Origin: Bacteroidia bacterium
GTDB lineage: Bacteria > Bacteroidota > Bacteroidia > Chitinophagales > Saprospiraceae
NCBI GenBank assembly: GCA_030431945.1
Contig: JAUIIF010000016.1
Location: forward strand, 1-19,399
DNA: 19,399 nucleotides
Direction: 5' to 3'
A program made the position numbers and the translations under genes. Position 1 is the first letter of the stretch; each line of letters begins with the position of its first letter. Of this stretch, positions 17,301 through 19,399 are shown one piece after another. The notes under the pieces are model-generated. The model was not told the origin of the DNA, made no database searches, and saw nothing but the letters and a program-made list of their open reading frames with translations.

Positions 17301-18442
17301 TAACTGAATGGAAAGCACTGCAAAAAGCTTCGCCGGCAGCGCTGGTGACAGCTGTTCATGCCGCCGGGCAGCCGGTAACAAAGAAGCAAATTCGCAGCTG
17401 GCAAAAGCAAGCCAGCCTGGCTAGCCGGAAGCGCTGGTCAGAACTACTCCGGCAGCAACGCAAGGCACGGCAGATTAGCCAAACGGCTCCGCTCCCCAAA
17501 GCCAAACCGGCAAAGGTGGAACAGGCCATTCAGGAAGTCCTCCGCCACCCAAAAGCAGTTTTAGGCAGCCTCCGGCAGTGGGTGCAAAATTTGCCGCCGG
17601 AAGACATCGTCCCCTTCGCCGTACTGGATTTCCTGATAAAAGCCATTGGGGAAAACTTCCTCCTCCCTCCGGACGATCTGAAGATATTTTCCTGCATTGA
17701 TGAGGCGCACGAAAAAGCCCTGAAAATGCGCGGCATAAATAACTGGAATAATGTTTCAGTAATGAAGCAGCGCACCTGGGCCAGCATTGTCAGAGAACTC
17801 CAGTCTGCCACCACGGGAACCAGCCTGGAGTCGCTCCAGGCGGAAGCCCGTCTTGCCCTGGCCGGAGACTGGGCAGCCCTCAAAGCGCTGCAGCAGCCCG
17901 AAATTCCCGGTTCATCACCAACGGCCCTGGAGCAACGCATTGCTTTTTATCAGGAGCGGCTGATGGCGCCAGCCTCCGCCGGGCAAAGGCCATTGCTCGA
18001 CCAGCTCACCTACTGGCAGCAACAGCCCGTAAAAATTGACGTTCCCCGTCCGGTCGTCAACCGCCTGCTGGAAGTCCTTTCTTACGGCGACCTGCTGACC
18101 AGGGACAACTTCCGGATCTTTGAAGGAGTCGGCGCACAAACGGAAGCGGCACTGCAGGCCGCGGCTATCCGTAACTGGCAACAACTGGCCGGCAGCAAGG
18201 CGCCCGAGGTACTAAAAGCCCTGGAGCAAAAGCTGAAGGTGGTTACCCGCAAAAATGTGGAAGACTGGATCGCCCAGGCCTCCCTGGCCCACTCCGGAAA
18301 ATGGGCAAAACTCATCGAATGGCAAAAAGGACCCGTTGCTCCGCAGCTGGAAGAAAGAGAGGACATCACGGCCCTCGAGCTGGCCATCAGGCGGTGGCTT
18401 GAACGCCACGCCAGGCCTGCGGATGAAACACGCCACGCATGA
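14348..18442 (+). CDS. Second large baseplate protein (Afp12-like) with three C-terminal HhH/DUF4332-like repeats
   Basis: The product is 1364 residues from ATG 14348, two bases after the fibre-like gene. The N-terminus has the wedge hallmark IWTDYNVHDPGVTLLEHLCY followed by ALTDLAFRAGFDIEDIL (about residues 38-73). The middle has YRSFQRLLPAIYGLGPEGLP and HQLKAYLLLFEQFMADYLAQ, then GWYFLENILLRP, all usual for Afp12-type proteins. From about residue 940 the sequence changes to helical, A/Q/K-rich repeats: three 76-residue modules at 965-1040, 1110-1185 and 1254-1329. Each has an HhH-like start (copy 3 FRIFEGVGAQTEAALQAAAI) and a closing W-x-x-QASLA-x-x-x-x-W motif. The stop overlaps the start of the next gene (ATGA). 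The baseplate role is secure; the function of the repeat arm is unknown. Confidence 0.92.
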   Translation: MNKHVSIKDTKALPSGLDFNDLRLRGIAYVQELSGDIWTDYNVHDPGVTLLEHLCYALTDLAFRAGFDIEDILYAEEGKSAASTSNGFFSPANILPTTPITPTDYRCLLIDQVREIRNAWFYPLDNHHRGYKGLFRVRVQLAEGVNRNLRADKVRKTVRTLLMANRNLCEDLEDIIVLGTECLKLSAKISIEADAFGEKVLARILHTIDQLLNPGIRYYSREELEAEGLTTEEIFDGPVPLHGFIKKEDLKPLPASTYVSTLREAIAKVEGVKLVDHLVVWKEGVRIRGDEIIPSPDTALSLDPTLVDDTGTEGNLTLHRNGVPLSINPRQTRQFLNTLSAKAKRGFQTKLNLSEAPVVSQREKSDLNAYRSFQRLLPAIYGLGPEGLPATANRERRAQAHQLKAYLLLFEQFMADYLAQLAHVKDLFSIAPDVGEEATFEGHTSTYFTQFPADIPDIEHLYYHGLPKTKNGPTKEEIVAAINHDLQRMLARKDPSDQRRTRFLDHLLARFGEIYSDDALRFLEDQTQEEANAALVRAKATFLSKYPELSRERTRAFNYTLPAWENENVSGLKKRVTLSINLSAPGENNLPPYANRDLSPAKFFEAVSWRQRPEPEETTVLSLLTMLRDGAKMANYEVVKQGGKFQLVFRDKAAQLATFKGAAAGAKQAAAQGKVFFTGTRKQCLDTRDRLIARLQKINQAGEGWYFLENILLRPDHAPGALLIFEVPLPGGEQVAQLRSLTFTNERDLNDLSTDLLVLATHAANWAVIADEDAWRAVLLKNGEPLMISLPYATGEAAGQMVRHLMRLCLDIRNHEPASINNYLRQETERFPGYDISAGFYSLRLSIISPAWPALLQQQDFRQLFQQIVATNIPAHLSVDYYWLEPDEMTTFSTLFKAWLEAKKEEDQNNAQQLALRLIHCLRPASRSAGTTTTEPGEAHQKLPATLFNRLGKSFGYSFMFPPTDFSIIQGMPAKLADVLPSLKITEWKALQKASPAALVTAVHAAGQPVTKKQIRSWQKQASLASRKRWSELLRQQRKARQISQTAPLPKAKPAKVEQAIQEVLRHPKAVLGSLRQWVQNLPPEDIVPFAVLDFLIKAIGENFLLPPDDLKIFSCIDEAHEKALKMRGINNWNNVSVMKQRTWASIVRELQSATTGTSLESLQAEARLALAGDWAALKALQQPEIPGSSPTALEQRIAFYQERLMAPASAGQRPLLDQLTYWQQQPVKIDVPRPVVNRLLEVLSYGDLLTRDNFRIFEGVGAQTEAALQAAAIRNWQQLAGSKAPEVLKALEQKLKVVTRKNVEDWIAQASLAHSGKWAKLIEWQKGPVAPQLEEREDITALELAIRRWLERHARPADETRHA
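17240..18334 (+). repeat. Three diverged copies of a 76-codon HhH/DUF4332-like module
   Basis: The copies lie at 17240-17467, 17675-17902 and 18107-18334, with starts 145 and 144 codons apart. Aligned starts are DFSIIQGMPAKLADVLPSLK, DLKIFSCIDEAHEKALKMRG and NFRIFEGVGAQTEAALQAAA. Aligned ends are QKQASLASRKRWSELL, QAEARLALAGDWAALK and IAQASLAHSGKWAKLI. The linkers before each copy also look alike (FGYSFMFPP, IGENFLLPP, LSYGDLLTR), so the true unit may be about 145 residues. Copy 3 keeps the GVG of a helix-hairpin-helix; copies 1 and 2 have lost it (GMP, CID). Confidence 0.8.
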
Positions 18443-19399
18443 GTGAGGTCCACATCATCGGCCGGCAGCGGTTCCTCCTCGAAGTGAATGACCGGGAGCA
18501 AGCCGAACGGGCGTTTTCCCGCCTAAGTGACCTGGCCAACAACCGGCTTACCCCACTGATGGATGACCTACTGACCAGGCTGGTACCCGCAGGTCATACC
18601 CTGCAGGTTGACCGCTTGACGATTGACCTGGGAACCGTCTCCGAAAACAATTTCGAGGAAGTCATCACCAAAAGAATCTTACGGGGGCTGGAGGAAGCAA
18701 TTTCCAGTATCGTCAACCAGGAAGCCACCCAAGCATCCGCCGGTTACGAGGAGCAGCGATATTTTGACCTTCTGGCCCACTTTCTCACCCATGGCCACTG
18801 GCCCTGGTGGGCCAGCCAAACGGAAGCCCCTGTGCCGTCCACCCTCTTGCTGCAGGTACTGCAGCAAGACCCGGAAAGCCTGACCACGCTCCTGGCCAGG
18901 GTGCTGCGCACAGCACGTGGGTTCAAACGGTTGACCCTCCAATTCTCCGCAGCGGCCCTGGTTGCGGTTAATGCCCGGCTGTTCAGACAAGGCTGGCCGG
19001 AATTGGCGAAGGACCTGGACCTACTCCGGGAACTGTACCGACAGGCACCCTTTTCAGCACCAAAATCATTGTCCAACCCCTGGCGAGCACTGTTGGTACT
19101 CGCTACCCGCCTGATCGTAACCAACCGTACGGCTACCCGGCCAGCCGCCGCCCTGGTCCCCCTGCTGGTGGATGAGTTGGCTGCGCTGCAACAAATTCCA
19201 CCCGCGGCACTACGGTATCACTTCCTCCAGGCACTGGCCTCCGGCTCCGCCGGAGACCAGGGGAGGTGGCCTTCCCAGCAGGTAAAGCGGTTGCTCAAAC
19301 AGTTGGCTGCCGGTACGGAGAACATTGTCCTGCCAGCCACTAATTCCTCCCTGCAGATCGTCCTCGCCTACCTCCGCTCGGGAGCCCTGCCGGCAACCG
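18439..19399 (+). CDS. Contractile injection system tape-measure protein, N-terminal part (runs off the right edge)
   Basis: 320 codons run without stop from ATG 18439 to the edge. The start overlaps the previous stop as ATGA, so translation is probably coupled. The N-terminus is that of the CIS tape-measure family: VHIIGRQRFLLEVNDREQAE, then NNRLTPLMDDLLTRLVPAGH and LQVDRLTIDLGTV. The family's repeated motif of the form (L/F)L-x-x-G-x-x-P-W-W-A appears as HFLTHGHWPWWA at 114-125. A second copy, AYLRSGALP, begins at 310, just before the cut. Helical leucine-rich sequence fills the space between. Afp14-like proteins fix particle length and may help loading. The remaining repeats, the AAA+ ATPase and any cargo lie beyond the window. 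Confidence 0.93.
   Translation, partial: MSEVHIIGRQRFLLEVNDREQAERAFSRLSDLANNRLTPLMDDLLTRLVPAGHTLQVDRLTIDLGTVSENNFEEVITKRILRGLEEAISSIVNQEATQASAGYEEQRYFDLLAHFLTHGHWPWWASQTEAPVPSTLLLQVLQQDPESLTTLLARVLRTARGFKRLTLQFSAAALVAVNARLFRQGWPELAKDLDLLRELYRQAPFSAPKSLSNPWRALLVLATRLIVTNRTATRPAAALVPLLVDELAALQQIPPAALRYHFLQALASGSAGDQGRWPSQQVKRLLKQLAAGTENIVLPATNSSLQIVLAYLRSGALPAT

Noticed and set aside
1522..19399. Prophage or type VI secretion locus
   Set aside because: There are no capsid, portal, terminase or integrase genes and no TssJ/L/M membrane-complex genes. The DUF4255, LysM, DUF5908 and tape-measure families point to an eCIS.

Overview
The window carries most of an extracellular contractile injection system (eCIS; phage-tail-like, of the Afp/PVC/MAC/AlgoCIS kind) from what looks like a member of Bacteroidota. 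Three things support the host call. The partial MutS on the minus strand is of Bacteroidota type, starts follow A-rich leaders rather than clear Shine-Dalgarno sites, and the locus has the Bacteroidota eCIS style (DUF4255/Pvc16_N, DUF5908, LysM, VgrG-like spike, PAAR, gp25, two giant baseplate proteins, tape-measure family). The moderately high GC content hints at Saprospiria/Lewinella-like relatives, but that is inference only.

Layout. Positions 1-666 (minus) hold the N-terminal 222 codons of mutS, cut by the window edge. Positions 667-1016 are an intergenic region with a plus-oriented terminator-like hairpin and a tandem quasi-palindromic AT-rich element. Positions 1017-1265 (plus) encode a small two-helix membrane protein of unknown function. 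Positions 1266-1521 are non-coding. From 1522 to the right edge every gene is on the plus strand and tightly packed: DUF4255 cap-type protein, an unrecognised beta-rich protein, sheath, main tube, second tube protein, DUF5908 protein, LysM baseplate protein, VgrG-like spike, PAAR tip, gp25 wedge, large gp6/J-like baseplate protein, fibre-like protein, second large baseplate protein, and the start of the tape-measure protein (truncated).

How they work together. The tube (5074-5526) is surrounded by one sheath (3257-4939) and capped by a DUF4255/Pvc16-type terminator. The second tube-like protein, the LysM protein, the VgrG-like hub/spike and the PAAR tip form the central baseplate spindle. gp25 and the two large proteins form the wedges. 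The fibre-like protein is the candidate receptor-binding part, and the tape-measure protein sets length. The AAA+ ATPase and any toxin cargo are not in the window and would be expected to the right of it.

The least ordinary feature is the C-terminal third of the second large baseplate protein. It contains three copies of a 76-residue helix-hairpin-helix/DUF4332-like module spaced 145 and 144 residues apart, an architecture I do not know from standard Afp12-type proteins. Other points to check are the fibre-like protein lying between the two baseplate genes, a nested set of inverted repeats between sheath and tube, and a shared 9-nt leader motif in front of sheath and tube.
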